Shown here piece after piece: positions 18,853-27,260 of a stretch of 64,000 nt of DNA. The notes below the pieces were generated by a model. The model was not told the origin of the DNA. It did not search any database and saw nothing but the letters and a program-made list of their open reading frames with translations. How positions within the stretch are numbered: the first letter of the stretch is position 1; every line of letters starts with the position of its first letter. A program made the translations under genes and the position numbers. Source of the stretch: Streptomyces sp. CG1 (GTDB lineage: Bacteria > Actinomycetota > Actinomycetes > Streptomycetales > Streptomycetaceae); assembly GCF_041080625.1 (NCBI RefSeq), contig NZ_CP163518.1, positions 4,402,001-4,466,000 on the forward strand, in the 5' to 3' direction.

Positions 18853-19742
18853 TTGCCGCTCCCCTCGTCCTCGGTGACCCGCGCGTCCTTGTGCTCGGCG
18901 ATCCGTGCGAACTCCTCCACCGTCAGCGACTCGCCGCGCGCCTGCGGCGAGACACCGGCCGCGACCAGGGCCGCCTCGGCGGCGGCAGCGGACCCGGCCC
19001 AGCCGGCCAGCGCGGCCCGCAGGGTCTTCCGGCGCTGTGCGAAGGCGGCGTCGACGACCGCGAAGACCTCCTTCTTGGAGGCCGTCGTCTTGATCGGCTC
19101 GGTCCGCCGGACGAGGGCGACCAGCCCGCTGTCGACGTTCGGGGCGGGCCAGAAGACGTTCCGGCCGATCGCCCCGGCCCGCTTCACCTCGGCGTACCAG
19201 TTGGCCTTCACGGACGGCACGCCGTACACCTTCGAACCGGGCGCGGCGGCGAGCCGGTCGGCAACCTCGGACTGCACCATGACGAGGGTGCGCTCGATGC
19301 TCGGGAAGGTGTCGAGCATGTGCAGCAACACCGGTACGGCGACGTTGTACGGGAGGTTCGCCACCAGGGCCGTCGGCGGGGGGCCGGGCAGTTCGGCGAC
19401 GTGCATCGCGTCGGAGTGGACCAGCGCGAACCGGTCGGCGCGCGCCGGCATACGCGCCCCGATGGTCGTGGGGAGGGCCGCGGCGAGTACGTCGTCGATC
19501 TCCACAGCGGTGACCCGGTCGGCGGCCTCCAGCAGCGCGAGCGTGAGGGAACCGAGGCCCGGGCCGACCTCGACGACCACGTCGTCGGGGCGGACCTCCG
19601 CGGTGCGGACGATACGGCGGACCGTGTTGGCGTCGATCACGAAGTTCTGGCCGCGCTGCTTGGTCGGACGGACACCGAGCGCTGCCGCGAGCTCACGGAT
19701 GTCGGCGGGGCCGAGAAGGGCGTCGGGGGTGGGGCTGCTCAC
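18849..19742 (-). CDS. rsmA: 16S rRNA (adenine1518/1519-N6)-dimethyltransferase
   Basis: A 297-aa KsgA/RsmA enzyme. [15 protein letters not shown] is the family N-terminal motif, [16 protein letters not shown] binds SAM, and [15 protein letters not shown] is the NLPY catalytic motif. It dimethylates two adjacent adenines near the 3' end of 16S rRNA. The GTG at 19742 ([10 protein letters not shown]) was chosen because the longer ATG reading adds a Pro-rich stretch with no homology. It leads the rsmA-ispE pair. Confidence 0.93.
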   Translation of the reverse strand: MSSPTPDALLGPADIRELAAALGVRPTKQRGQNFVIDANTVRRIVRTAEVRPDDVVVEVGPGLGSLTLALLEAADRVTAVEIDDVLAAALPTTIGARMPARADRFALVHSDAMHVAELPGPPPTALVANLPYNVAVPVLLHMLDTFPSIERTLVMVQSEVADRLAAAPGSKVYGVPSVKANWYAEVKRAGAIGRNVFWPAPNVDSGLVALVRRTEPIKTTASKKEVFAVVDAAFAQRRKTLRAALAGWAGSAAAAEAALVAAGVSPQARGESLTVEEFARIAEHKDARVTEDEGSGK

Positions 19743-19997
19743 GGGACAAGGGTACGGGGACGAAGATGGCCGGGTTGCCAGGTCCCGGTGCCGTGACCGG
19801 CCGGGGGTGGGGTCGCCCACCGGCGCCGGCAGGGTGCCGCCCGCATGCAGGTGCGGCGGCTGCACCCCCTAGGGGCCGCGGGGCTGTATCGATATGCGGC
19901 TCCGCCGCGTGGGCGCGACACGCCACGACGGACCCGCACTCGGCAGACGGGCCCGCAGGCCAACGGCGCAGTGCCGCAGTGGCCCAGGCAGCGCCGA
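19743..19997. repeat. intergenic region with a common Streptomyces repeat
   Basis: The 255-bp gap before rsmA includes a stretch around 19887-19930 (CGATATGCGGCTCCGCCGCG) that I recognise as a widely dispersed Streptomyces intergenic sequence. It also serves as the rsmA upstream region. No gene is seen. Confidence 0.45.
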
Positions 19998-21473
19998 CTA
20001 CCCGTGCAGCCGCGCCCCACAGGACGGCCAAGGTGTCGCCCCCCGCCGTGTGTACAGCTTCTTCGCGCGGAAGGTCTGTTCCTCCGCCGGGGCGTCCTGG
20101 GGACGGCCGCTGCCGCCGAGGCTGTGCCAGGTGCCCGTGTCGAACTGGTACAGCCCGCCGAACGTGCCCGAGGGGTCGACCGCGTCCGGGCGGCCCCCGG
20201 ACTCACAGGTGGCGAGGCCGCGCCAGTTCAGATGGTCGGCGCCGGACACGGACTGCGGCAGCGGCTTGGTGCCCACCTTCACGATCTGTTTGCGCGGTTT
20301 GCGCACCACGTCGGAGTTCTCCCGGCGCGGCTTCTCCCGGACCCCGTTGACGATGCGCAGCAGATAGGTGTCGCGCCGCAGTCCGGGCTGCCCGGCCTGC
20401 GCGACGACCTCGGTTCCCTTGAAGAGAGTGGGGTCCTCGGTGCGCTGGACGTCGAACGGGATCTGCTCCTCGCGGACCTCCCGGCTGCCGCTGACCCGCA
20501 GCACGGTCACCGTCTGCCCGTCGCGCGGGAAGCTGTCGGGCGGGACGGAGGTGGTGTCCTCGCCGTGCAGGCCGATCCCGGCCTCCGCCAGGACCTCGCG
20601 GACGGTGGCCGCGTTGGTGCGGATGCTCCGGCTGCGGCCGTCGGCCATGACCGTGACGGCGCGTTCGGTGCGCACGTCGAGCGTGAGCCCGGCGCGTCCG
20701 ATGCGCCGGGAGCGCGAGACGGACAGATACGCGCCCTCCGCGCGCACCCCCAGCTCGTCCAGCGCTCCCGCCACGGTGTGCGCCGTCGTCCACACCTCGC
20801 GCTGCCGGCCGTCCAGGGTGAGCCGGACGGGGCGCCCGTAGCGCACGGCGACCGCGTCTCCGCTGGCGAGCTCCGCGCCTGGGGCGGGCGCGATCATGTC
20901 GTGCGCCCCCGTATTCACGCCCTCATCGGCGAGCAGCTCGCTCACGTCGTCGGCGAAGGTGTGCAGGGTGCGCTGCTTGCCGTCGACGGTCAGCTCGATC
21001 GCCTTGTCCTTGGCGACGAACGCGGTGGTACCGCCGGCGAGGAAGGCCACGACCAGCGCCTGCGGCAGCAGGCGGCGCACGGCGGACTCCGGGCGCTGGG
21101 CGCAGCGCGCCCTACGGCGACGCGCGGCCCGCCCGCTCACTCCGGCGGGCACCCCGGAACCGAACGCCCCCTCTCTGTGCGGCGCGTTCCCGGCATCCGG
21201 CGCGCTCCGCGCCCCCGGCACGCTCGGGGCTCCCGGGCGCCCGGCCTGCCGGGGCAGCACCGGCTCCGTGACGAGGTACGCCTGCGCCTCGTAGGCGGGC
21301 CGGTAGGTGTCCTCGTACAGCCCGTGCGGCAGGGTCTCCGCGGTGTACACGGAGGCTTCGGGGCCGTACGACTGGAACGGCTCATACGACTCGTACGACT
21401 TGTACGGCCCGTATGGCGCATAGGACTGGTACGACTCGTGCGCCTCGAACGTCTCGTACTGCGACTTGCTCAC
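19998..21473 (-). CDS. resuscitation-promoting factor-like transglycosylase (DUF348 x3, G5, Rpf)
   Basis: A 491-aa RpfB-like protein. The head carries Tyr-rich repeats (SYxPYGPYKSYESYEP, about 14-40), a basic stretch and one membrane helix (138-154). Three DUF348 units follow (about 159-200, 216-256, 272-312), then a G5 domain (325-402), then the Rpf lysozyme-like domain (415-488) with catalytic Glu424 in ATCESGG. RpfB proteins cleave peptidoglycan glycan strands during germination or resuscitation. The GTG at 21473 lies 9 nt after GGAG. The Tyr-repeat head is unusual. Confidence 0.88.
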   Translation of the reverse strand: MSKSQYETFEAHESYQSYAPYGPYKSYESYEPFQSYGPEASVYTAETLPHGLYEDTYRPAYEAQAYLVTEPVLPRQAGRPGAPSVPGARSAPDAGNAPHREGAFGSGVPAGVSGRAARRRRARCAQRPESAVRRLLPQALVVAFLAGGTTAFVAKDKAIELTVDGKQRTLHTFADDVSELLADEGVNTGAHDMIAPAPGAELASGDAVAVRYGRPVRLTLDGRQREVWTTAHTVAGALDELGVRAEGAYLSVSRSRRIGRAGLTLDVRTERAVTVMADGRSRSIRTNAATVREVLAEAGIGLHGEDTTSVPPDSFPRDGQTVTVLRVSGSREVREEQIPFDVQRTEDPTLFKGTEVVAQAGQPGLRRDTYLLRIVNGVREKPRRENSDVVRKPRKQIVKVGTKPLPQSVSGADHLNWRGLATCESGGRPDAVDPSGTFGGLYQFDTGTWHSLGGSGRPQDAPAEEQTFRAKKLYTRRGATPWPSCGARLHG

Positions 21474-21609
21474 GCCGACACACTCCAGAGGTGCCAGAGG
21501 GGTCCGGATCGGGCCCCCAGAACCTAGCGGAGCGATGGTGACTCTCCAAAGCGACGCGACTACGTACTGTTGCCCGTCGAGCGTGCGCGCCCCGTACTCG
21601 AACAGGGGC

Positions 21610-22506
21610 TCAGTAGCCGAAGGCGCGGGCGGTGTTGGCGGCGAGGGCCGTGGCCAGCGCGTCCTCGTCGATGCCGCGCACGGCGGCCATCGCACGGACC
21701 GTGACCGGGACGAGGTAGGGCGCGTTGGGCCGGCCACGGTAAGGCGCCGGGGTCAGGAAGGGCGCGTCGGTCTCCACGAGGACCAGTTCCAGCGGGGCGA
21801 CGGCGAGGGCGTCCCGCAGATCCTGGGCGTTCTTGAAGGTGACGTTGCCTGCGAAGGACATGAAATAGCCCTCGCGTGCGCAGATCTCCGCCATCTCGGC
21901 GTCGCCGGAGTAGCAGTGGAAGACGGTGCGCTCGGGGGCGCCCTCCTCCTTCAGCACGCGCAGGACGTCGGCGTGCGCGTCGCGGTCGTGGATGACGAGC
22001 GCCTTGCCGTGCCGCTTGGCGATCTCTATATGGGCGCGGAAGGACCGCTCCTGGGCGGCCTTGCCCTCCGGGCCGGTGCGGAAGTAGTCCAGCCCCGTCT
22101 CGCCGACGCCCTTCACCTGGGGCAGCGCGGCGAGCTGGTCGATCTCGGCGAGGGCCTCGTCCAACGCGGCGTCACCGCCCGGCTCCCGGGCGCCCTGCCG
22201 CGACCAGCCGTCGGGGTCGCCGTGGACGATGCGCGGGGCCTCGTTGGGGTGGAGGGCGACGGCGGCGTGGACACCGTCGTACGCTGCCGCGGTCTCGGCG
22301 GCCCACCGGGAGCCCTTGATGTCGCAGCCGACCTGGACGACCGTCGTCACCCCGACCGACGCGGCCTTCGCGAGGCCTTCCTCGACCGTGCCGGACTGCA
22401 TGTCGAGGTGGGTGTGCGAGTCGGCGACCGGAACCCGCAGCGGCGCCGGAAGCGGCGGCGCGGCGTTCTTGTCGCCCTTGGTGTTCTGGCCGGCGTTCGA
22501 AGGCAT
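21610..22506 (-). CDS. tatD: TatD family metal-dependent DNase
   Basis: A 298-aa TIM-barrel metallohydrolase. The first metal motif is DSHTHLDM (about residues 28-35), followed by GVGETGLDYF, the His of VIHDRD, FHCYSGD and the late VETDAPFLTP motif. All TatD signatures are present. E. coli TatD is a 3'-5' exonuclease on damaged DNA. A Pro/Lys N-terminal extension of about 25 residues precedes the barrel. Next to rsmI and rpf it forms a conserved actinomycete neighbourhood. Confidence 0.9.
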   Translation of the reverse strand: MPSNAGQNTKGDKNAAPPLPAPLRVPVADSHTHLDMQSGTVEEGLAKAASVGVTTVVQVGCDIKGSRWAAETAAAYDGVHAAVALHPNEAPRIVHGDPDGWSRQGAREPGGDAALDEALAEIDQLAALPQVKGVGETGLDYFRTGPEGKAAQERSFRAHIEIAKRHGKALVIHDRDAHADVLRVLKEEGAPERTVFHCYSGDAEMAEICAREGYFMSFAGNVTFKNAQDLRDALAVAPLELVLVETDAPFLTPAPYRGRPNAPYLVPVTVRAMAAVRGIDEDALATALAANTARAFGY

Positions 22507-22553
22507 GCCCCGATCCTACGAAAGGGGCATGCCCTCGGCGGACAGCGATCCGC

Positions 22554-22973
22554 TCAGCCGGCCTTGCGGGAGAACGCGTGCAGGAGATCGGACAGGTGCC
22601 AGTGGTGCGGCTCCTTGGCCTGCGCCGGCTGCACTGGCCGCACCGGCACCTGCGGCGCCTCGACCGGTCCCGCCTGCGGCACGCTGTGGTGCCGGTGCGC
22701 GTCGCCGCGCACCGACGAGACCTGCCCCGCGCGCATGATCCGCACGACATGGCCGTCGCAGTTGTGGCAGCTGGGCCGGCTCAGCGGCGACGGCACGACC
22801 CGGCCGTCGGCCACATACAGCACGAACTCCTGCCCGTCGGCATCCGTGTGGTGCTCTATCTCGTACGACTGCTCCCAGCCGTGCCCGCACCTCATGCAGG
22901 CGAAGGAATACGACTCGTGCACAACGGCTGTGGGCGTGCCACGGAGGCCGGTCTGCCCTGCGATCTCACTCAT
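22554..22973 (-). CDS. hypothetical zinc-ribbon-like protein
   Basis: A 139-aa protein with two cysteine pairs (FACMRCGHGW at about 25-34 and SCHNCDGHVVRIM at about 68-80) that can form one zinc ribbon. The tail is rich in Pro, Gln and His and ends with an amphipathic helix (WHLSDLLHAFSRKAG). I do not recognise a named function, but the protein is widespread next to tatD/rsmI in Streptomyces. The ATG at 22973 follows AAGAGGAGC. Confidence 0.75.
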   Translation of the reverse strand: MSEIAGQTGLRGTPTAVVHESYSFACMRCGHGWEQSYEIEHHTDADGQEFVLYVADGRVVPSPLSRPSCHNCDGHVVRIMRAGQVSSVRGDAHRHHSVPQAGPVEAPQVPVRPVQPAQAKEPHHWHLSDLLHAFSRKAG

Positions 22974-23353
22974 GCCAGCTCCTCTTGTCCGCTGGACAAG
23001 CGCCCCGCACGGGATTCCCCCCGGAGTCCCTGGGGCGAGGGACGGGTGCGTCCCTTCACCCAGTGGACGCCTTCACCAGCGCGAACGCAGCAGGGCTGTC
23101 GAGTGTTGGAGGCGATTTGAGCCTTCCTTGCCGAAACCGCCCCGCTCGGCCTCGTTTCCCTTTGCCATCGGCGACAGCCCTTTGCCCTCCCATGGCCCAT
23201 CTGCTCACCCGAGAACAGCCCTGCTCAGAGGGGGTATGAATGCCGGTCGGGGGCAACGCCCGAAGGGGCGCGGGGAACTGCGCGAACAAACCCCACAGAC
23301 CCGCGGTCGCCGAACGACGCACGCCGCCGAGCCGTTGGGCGAACAAACCCCCG
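22974..23353. repeat. intergenic region with inverted copy of the 10.06-kb repeat
   Basis: Bases 23261-23287 repeat 10061-10090 in inverse orientation (core GGGGAACTGCGC, 23 identical bases). The rest of this 380-bp gap shows no gene or RNA I can support. Confidence 0.55.
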
Positions 23354-24202
23354 TCACCCACCGGCACGCTTCGCTGCAACCACGGCGTCGAAGACAACCC
23401 GCTTCGGAATACCCGCCTCCACCGCCACCGCCGCGATCGCCTCCTTACGGCGCTCCCCGGCCTCCTCCCGCACCCGCACCCGGCGCACCAGTTCCGCCGC
23501 GTCGAGCTCCTGCGGACCGGCCTCGGGCGCCCCCTCGACCACGACGGTGATCTCCCCGCGCACGCCCTCCGCGGCCCATCGCGCCAGCTCGGCCAGTGGA
23601 CCGCGTCGTACCTCCTCGTACGTCTTGGTCAGCTCGCGGCAGACGGCGGCCCGCCGCTCCGCGCCGAAGACCTCGGCCATCGCGGCGAGGGTGTCGTCGA
23701 GCCGGTGCGGGGCCTCGAAGTACACGAGCGTGCGCCGCTCGTCCGCGACCTCCCGCAGCCGGGACAGCCGCTCGCCCGCCTTGCGCGGCAGGAAGCCCTC
23801 GAAACAGAACCGGTCGACGGGCAGCCCGGACAGGGCGAGCGCGGTGAGCACGGCGGACGGTCCCGGCACGGCGGTGACCTTGATGTCCTTCTCGACGGCG
23901 GCCGCGACCAGCCGGTAGCCCGGGTCGGACACGGACGGCATCCCCGCGTCGGTGACGAGCAGCACGCGCGCGCCACCGAGCAGCTCCTCGACCAGCTCCG
24001 GCGTGCGAGCTGATTCGTTGCCCTCGAAGTACGACACCACGCGGCCCTTGGGCGTGACCCCCAGCGCCTGGGTGAGCCGGCGCAGCCGCCGGGTGTCCTC
24101 GGCGGCCACCACGTCGGCACCGGCCAGCTCCTCGGCCAGCCGGGGCGGCGCGTCCGCGATGTCGCCGATGGGGGTACCTGCGAGGACAAGGGTTCCAGTC
24201 AC
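23354..24202 (-). CDS. rsmI: 16S rRNA (cytidine1402-2'-O)-methyltransferase
   Basis: A 282-aa tetrapyrrole methylase-fold enzyme. The family start GTLVLAGTPIGDIADAPPR and the SAM-loop motif TDAGMPSVSDPGYRLV identify RsmI, which 2'-O-methylates C1402 of 16S rRNA. The C-terminal KEAIAAVAVEAGIPKRVVFDA is also typical. The GTG at 24202 starts directly at the first strand. It is divergent from pmt, with 144 bp between them. Confidence 0.93.
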   Translation of the reverse strand: MTGTLVLAGTPIGDIADAPPRLAEELAGADVVAAEDTRRLRRLTQALGVTPKGRVVSYFEGNESARTPELVEELLGGARVLLVTDAGMPSVSDPGYRLVAAAVEKDIKVTAVPGPSAVLTALALSGLPVDRFCFEGFLPRKAGERLSRLREVADERRTLVYFEAPHRLDDTLAAMAEVFGAERRAAVCRELTKTYEEVRRGPLAELARWAAEGVRGEITVVVEGAPEAGPQELDAAELVRRVRVREEAGERRKEAIAAVAVEAGIPKRVVFDAVVAAKRAGG

Positions 24203-24346
24203 GCCTCCATCCTCGCAGGGACCACTGACAGTCCGGCCGGCGACCGCGGCCGCCGGCCGGCCCCGGCGGCCCGGGAAAACGGCCGCGTCCCGACCGGTAC
24301 CGCACATGCGCGGGACTCGCACAGAACGGTTCCCTACGATGGCGCG

Positions 24347-26095
24347 GTGACCAGTACCGCGTCCTCCATGGACCTCCGGCAGGGCCAGGCACCGCACGAC
24401 CAGCGGCCGTCGTGGCAGCGGCGGCTGCGCCGATTCGGCTACGTACCGGCCGAGGACGCCCCCTCGGGCGACGTACGCGACCGGCTGGTACCCCCGTATG
24501 CCGAGCCGAGCCCCCGGCTGTGGCAGGCGCTCGGCGTGTCGCCGGTCCTCGCCGAGCGGATCACCCGCTGGTCGGGCTGGGGCGGTCCGCTGCTGGTGAC
24601 GCTGATGGCGGGCCTGACGCGGTTCTGGCACCTGGGCAGCCCGCGCGCGGTGATATTCGACGAGACGTACTACGCCAAGGACGCCTGGGCGCTCGTCCAC
24701 CGCGGTTTCGAGGTCAACTGGGACAAGAACGCCAACGACCTGGTGCTGCAGACCCACGGCCATCTCGCGATCCCGACGGACGCGGCGTACGTGGTGCATC
24801 CGCCGGTCGGCAAGTACGTCATCGGGCTCGGCGAGCTGATCTTCGGGTTCGACCCGTTCGGCTGGCGGTTCATGACCGCGCTGCTGGGCACGCTGTCCGT
24901 GCTGCTGCTGTGCCGGATCGGGCGCCGGATGTTCCGCTCGACGTTCCTCGGCTGCCTCGCGGGCACGCTGATGGCGGTGGACGGCCTGCACTTCGTGATG
25001 AGCCGGACCTCGCTGCTCGACGGCGTGCTGATGTTCTTCGTGCTGGCCGCGTTCGGCTGCCTGGTCATCGACCGGGACGGGGCACGGGAGAGACTGGCCG
25101 CGGCCCTGCCCGCAGACCCCGACGGCCGGGTCCGTCCGGACGCGCGCGTGGCCGACACGTTCCGCTTCGGCCTGCGCCCCTGGCGCTGGGCGGCGGGGCT
25201 GATGCTGGGCCTGGCCATCGGCACGAAGTGGAACGGTCTGTACATCCTGGCCGCGTTCTGTGTGATGGCCCTGCTGTGGGACGTCGGCACCCGCAGGACC
25301 GCCGGCGCCCTGCACCCGTACACGGCGGCCCTGAAGTACGACACGGGCATCGCCTTCCTCGCGACGGTCCCGGTGGCGATCGCCGTCTACCTGGTCTCCT
25401 GGACCGGCTGGATCCTCTCCCCCGCGAACGGCACCGGCGGCTACTACCGCAACTGGGCGGCCACCGACGGCAAGGGCGGCAGCTGGACCTTCCTGCCGGA
25501 CTGGCTGCGCAGCCTGTGGCACTACGAGCACGAGGTGTACAAGTTCCACATCGGGCTCACGCAACCGCACACCTACCAGTCCAACCCGTGGAGCTGGATC
25601 GTGCTGGGCCGCCCGGTGTCGTACTTCTATGAGTCACCGAACCCCGGTGTCGACGGCTGCCCTTCGGGCGCCGGCCAGAAGTGCGCCCGTGAGGTGCTGG
25701 CGATCGGCACCCCGCTCCTGTGGTGGGCGGCCTGCATCGCGATCCTGTACGTGCTGTGGCGATGGGCGTTCCGCCGCGACTGGCGCGCCGGTGCCATCGC
25801 GTGCGGGATCGCGGCCGGTTACCTGCCCTGGTTCATGTACCAGGAGCGCACGATCTTCCTGTTCTACGCCGTCGTCTTCCTGCCGTTCCTGTGTCTGGCG
25901 GTGGCCATGATGATCGGCGCGATCGTCGGCCCGGCGGACTCCTCCGACACCCGCCGGGTGGTCGGCGCCTCGTCCGCGGGTGTGCTGGTGCTGCTGATCG
26001 CCTGGAACTTCATCTATTTCTGGCCGCTGTACACGGGCACGGCGATCCCGATCGACAGCTGGCGGTCGCGGATGTGGCTGGACACCTGGGTGTAG
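24347..26095 (+). CDS. pmt: dolichyl-phosphate-mannose-protein mannosyltransferase
   Basis: A 582-aa GT39 enzyme with about 10 membrane helices. The catalytic loop motif is FDETYYAKDAW (acidic DE, about residues 104-114), followed by HPPVGKYVIGLGE and the MSRTSLLDG segment. In Streptomyces Pmt O-mannosylates secreted proteins and serves as part of the phage phiC31 receptor pathway. Its last 91 bp recur 13.1 kb downstream and a vestige lies 23 kb downstream, so the 3' end looks like an attachment site. The gene itself is intact. Confidence 0.93.
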   Translation: MTSTASSMDLRQGQAPHDQRPSWQRRLRRFGYVPAEDAPSGDVRDRLVPPYAEPSPRLWQALGVSPVLAERITRWSGWGGPLLVTLMAGLTRFWHLGSPRAVIFDETYYAKDAWALVHRGFEVNWDKNANDLVLQTHGHLAIPTDAAYVVHPPVGKYVIGLGELIFGFDPFGWRFMTALLGTLSVLLLCRIGRRMFRSTFLGCLAGTLMAVDGLHFVMSRTSLLDGVLMFFVLAAFGCLVIDRDGARERLAAALPADPDGRVRPDARVADTFRFGLRPWRWAAGLMLGLAIGTKWNGLYILAAFCVMALLWDVGTRRTAGALHPYTAALKYDTGIAFLATVPVAIAVYLVSWTGWILSPANGTGGYYRNWAATDGKGGSWTFLPDWLRSLWHYEHEVYKFHIGLTQPHTYQSNPWSWIVLGRPVSYFYESPNPGVDGCPSGAGQKCAREVLAIGTPLLWWAACIAILYVLWRWAFRRDWRAGAIACGIAAGYLPWFMYQERTIFLFYAVVFLPFLCLAVAMMIGAIVGPADSSDTRRVVGASSAGVLVLLIAWNFIYFWPLYTGTAIPIDSWRSRMWLDTWV

Positions 26096-26097
26096 CT
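26007..26097 (+). repeat. left attachment-type direct repeat (3' end of pmt)
   Basis: This 91-bp segment, from codon AAC-TTC through the TAG stop plus CT, matches 39144-39234 at 89 of 91 bases. Both differences are silent third-position changes. Site-specific integration into the 3' end of a gene leaves exactly this kind of duplication. Confidence 0.85.
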
Positions 26098-26329
26098 GGG
26101 CTGACGCCTCTCCGCACCGCCACGGACGGACAGCCGATGGTGGTCGTTGTTGGTCGCCCGTGGTCGTCGTTGGTCCCCTTCGAACGGCCCGGAGACGGCC
26201 CGAGGAGGGGAGGCTTGCGCCGCCCCCCTCCCCCGTGACCTGCGTCTTCCGAACCTCTCCTACGGCGCTCGACATCCTTTCGCCGGGGCCGTCTGTCGGC
26301 ACGGCCCCAGCGAGCGGTAGCGTCGACCT

Positions 26330-27256
26330 ATGATCTCGGGCGAGGGAGACACCCAGGGCGACGTGCCGCCGTTCACGGCGGAGACGGCGGAAGCCGTTCT
26401 CAAGGAGGCATGCCAGGGGGCTGGACTTGATCCGGCGGAGGCCGAGTTGCTGAGGCTCGGTTCGAACGCCGTGTACCGGCTCAGCAAGGCCCCGGTTATC
26501 GTCCGCATCGCCCGTGATCCTGACAGCCTGCCCGAGATGGAGCGGGCTGTACGCGTGACGCGTTGGCTCGCAGAGCAGGACTTTCCTGCCACCCGCGTAC
26601 TGCCTGGTGTCCGGCAACCGCAAGTAGTCGGCGGCCGAGTGGTCACGTACTGGGAGAGCGCCCAGGACCGCGAGGAGTACGCGACCGTAACCGAGTTGGC
26701 GGATCTCCTGCGGCGGCTGCACTGGCTCGAAGAACCGCAGTCACTCGGCCTTCCCTACTACGACCCGATGTCCAAGGTGTGGGCGAGCCTCGGGGAACTG
26801 AACGGCGTCGCGGACGACGACCGGGCGTTCCTGGAGGAGCGGGCCGGGAAGCTCGGCAAGGAGTACGACCGATTGGACTTCGTGCTCCCCTTCGGGATGA
26901 TCCACGGAGATGCGAGCATCGGGAACGTCCTTCGACACCGGAACGGCCAAGCGATCCTGAGCGACCTCGACGGCTTTACCCTGGCGCCGCGCGAGTGGGA
27001 CCTTATCCAGACGGCGATCTTCTACGACCGGTTCGGCTGGCACGAGCGATCGCAGTACGAAGGGTTTGTTCACCACTACGGGTTCGACGTCATGAACTGG
27101 CCGGGTTACAAGGTGCTGGGCGACCTTCGTGAGCTGATGATGACGCTCTGGATCGGGCATCAGGCCGCCGCGAGCGAGAAGGCCGCAGAGGAGTTCGCGC
27201 GACGCGTGGCCGACATCAGGAGGGGCGACGGCCTGCGCGACTGGCGCCCCTTCTGA
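26330..27256 (+). CDS. aminoglycoside phosphotransferase (APH) family kinase
   Basis: A 308-aa kinase-fold protein. The catalytic loop is MIHGDASIGNVLRH (HGDxxxxN), and the metal-binding ILSDLDGFTLAPREWDL follows. The N-lobe has VYRLSKAPVIVRIARD in the ATP-binding region. Members phosphorylate antibiotics or metabolites such as choline. The substrate here is unknown and classic aminoglycoside specificity cannot be claimed. It is the first gene of the island after pmt and is convergent with the XRE/TPR gene, 4 nt apart. Confidence 0.8.
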   Translation: MISGEGDTQGDVPPFTAETAEAVLKEACQGAGLDPAEAELLRLGSNAVYRLSKAPVIVRIARDPDSLPEMERAVRVTRWLAEQDFPATRVLPGVRQPQVVGGRVVTYWESAQDREEYATVTELADLLRRLHWLEEPQSLGLPYYDPMSKVWASLGELNGVADDDRAFLEERAGKLGKEYDRLDFVLPFGMIHGDASIGNVLRHRNGQAILSDLDGFTLAPREWDLIQTAIFYDRFGWHERSQYEGFVHHYGFDVMNWPGYKVLGDLRELMMTLWIGHQAAASEKAAEEFARRVADIRRGDGLRDWRPF

Positions 27257-27260
27257 GGCG

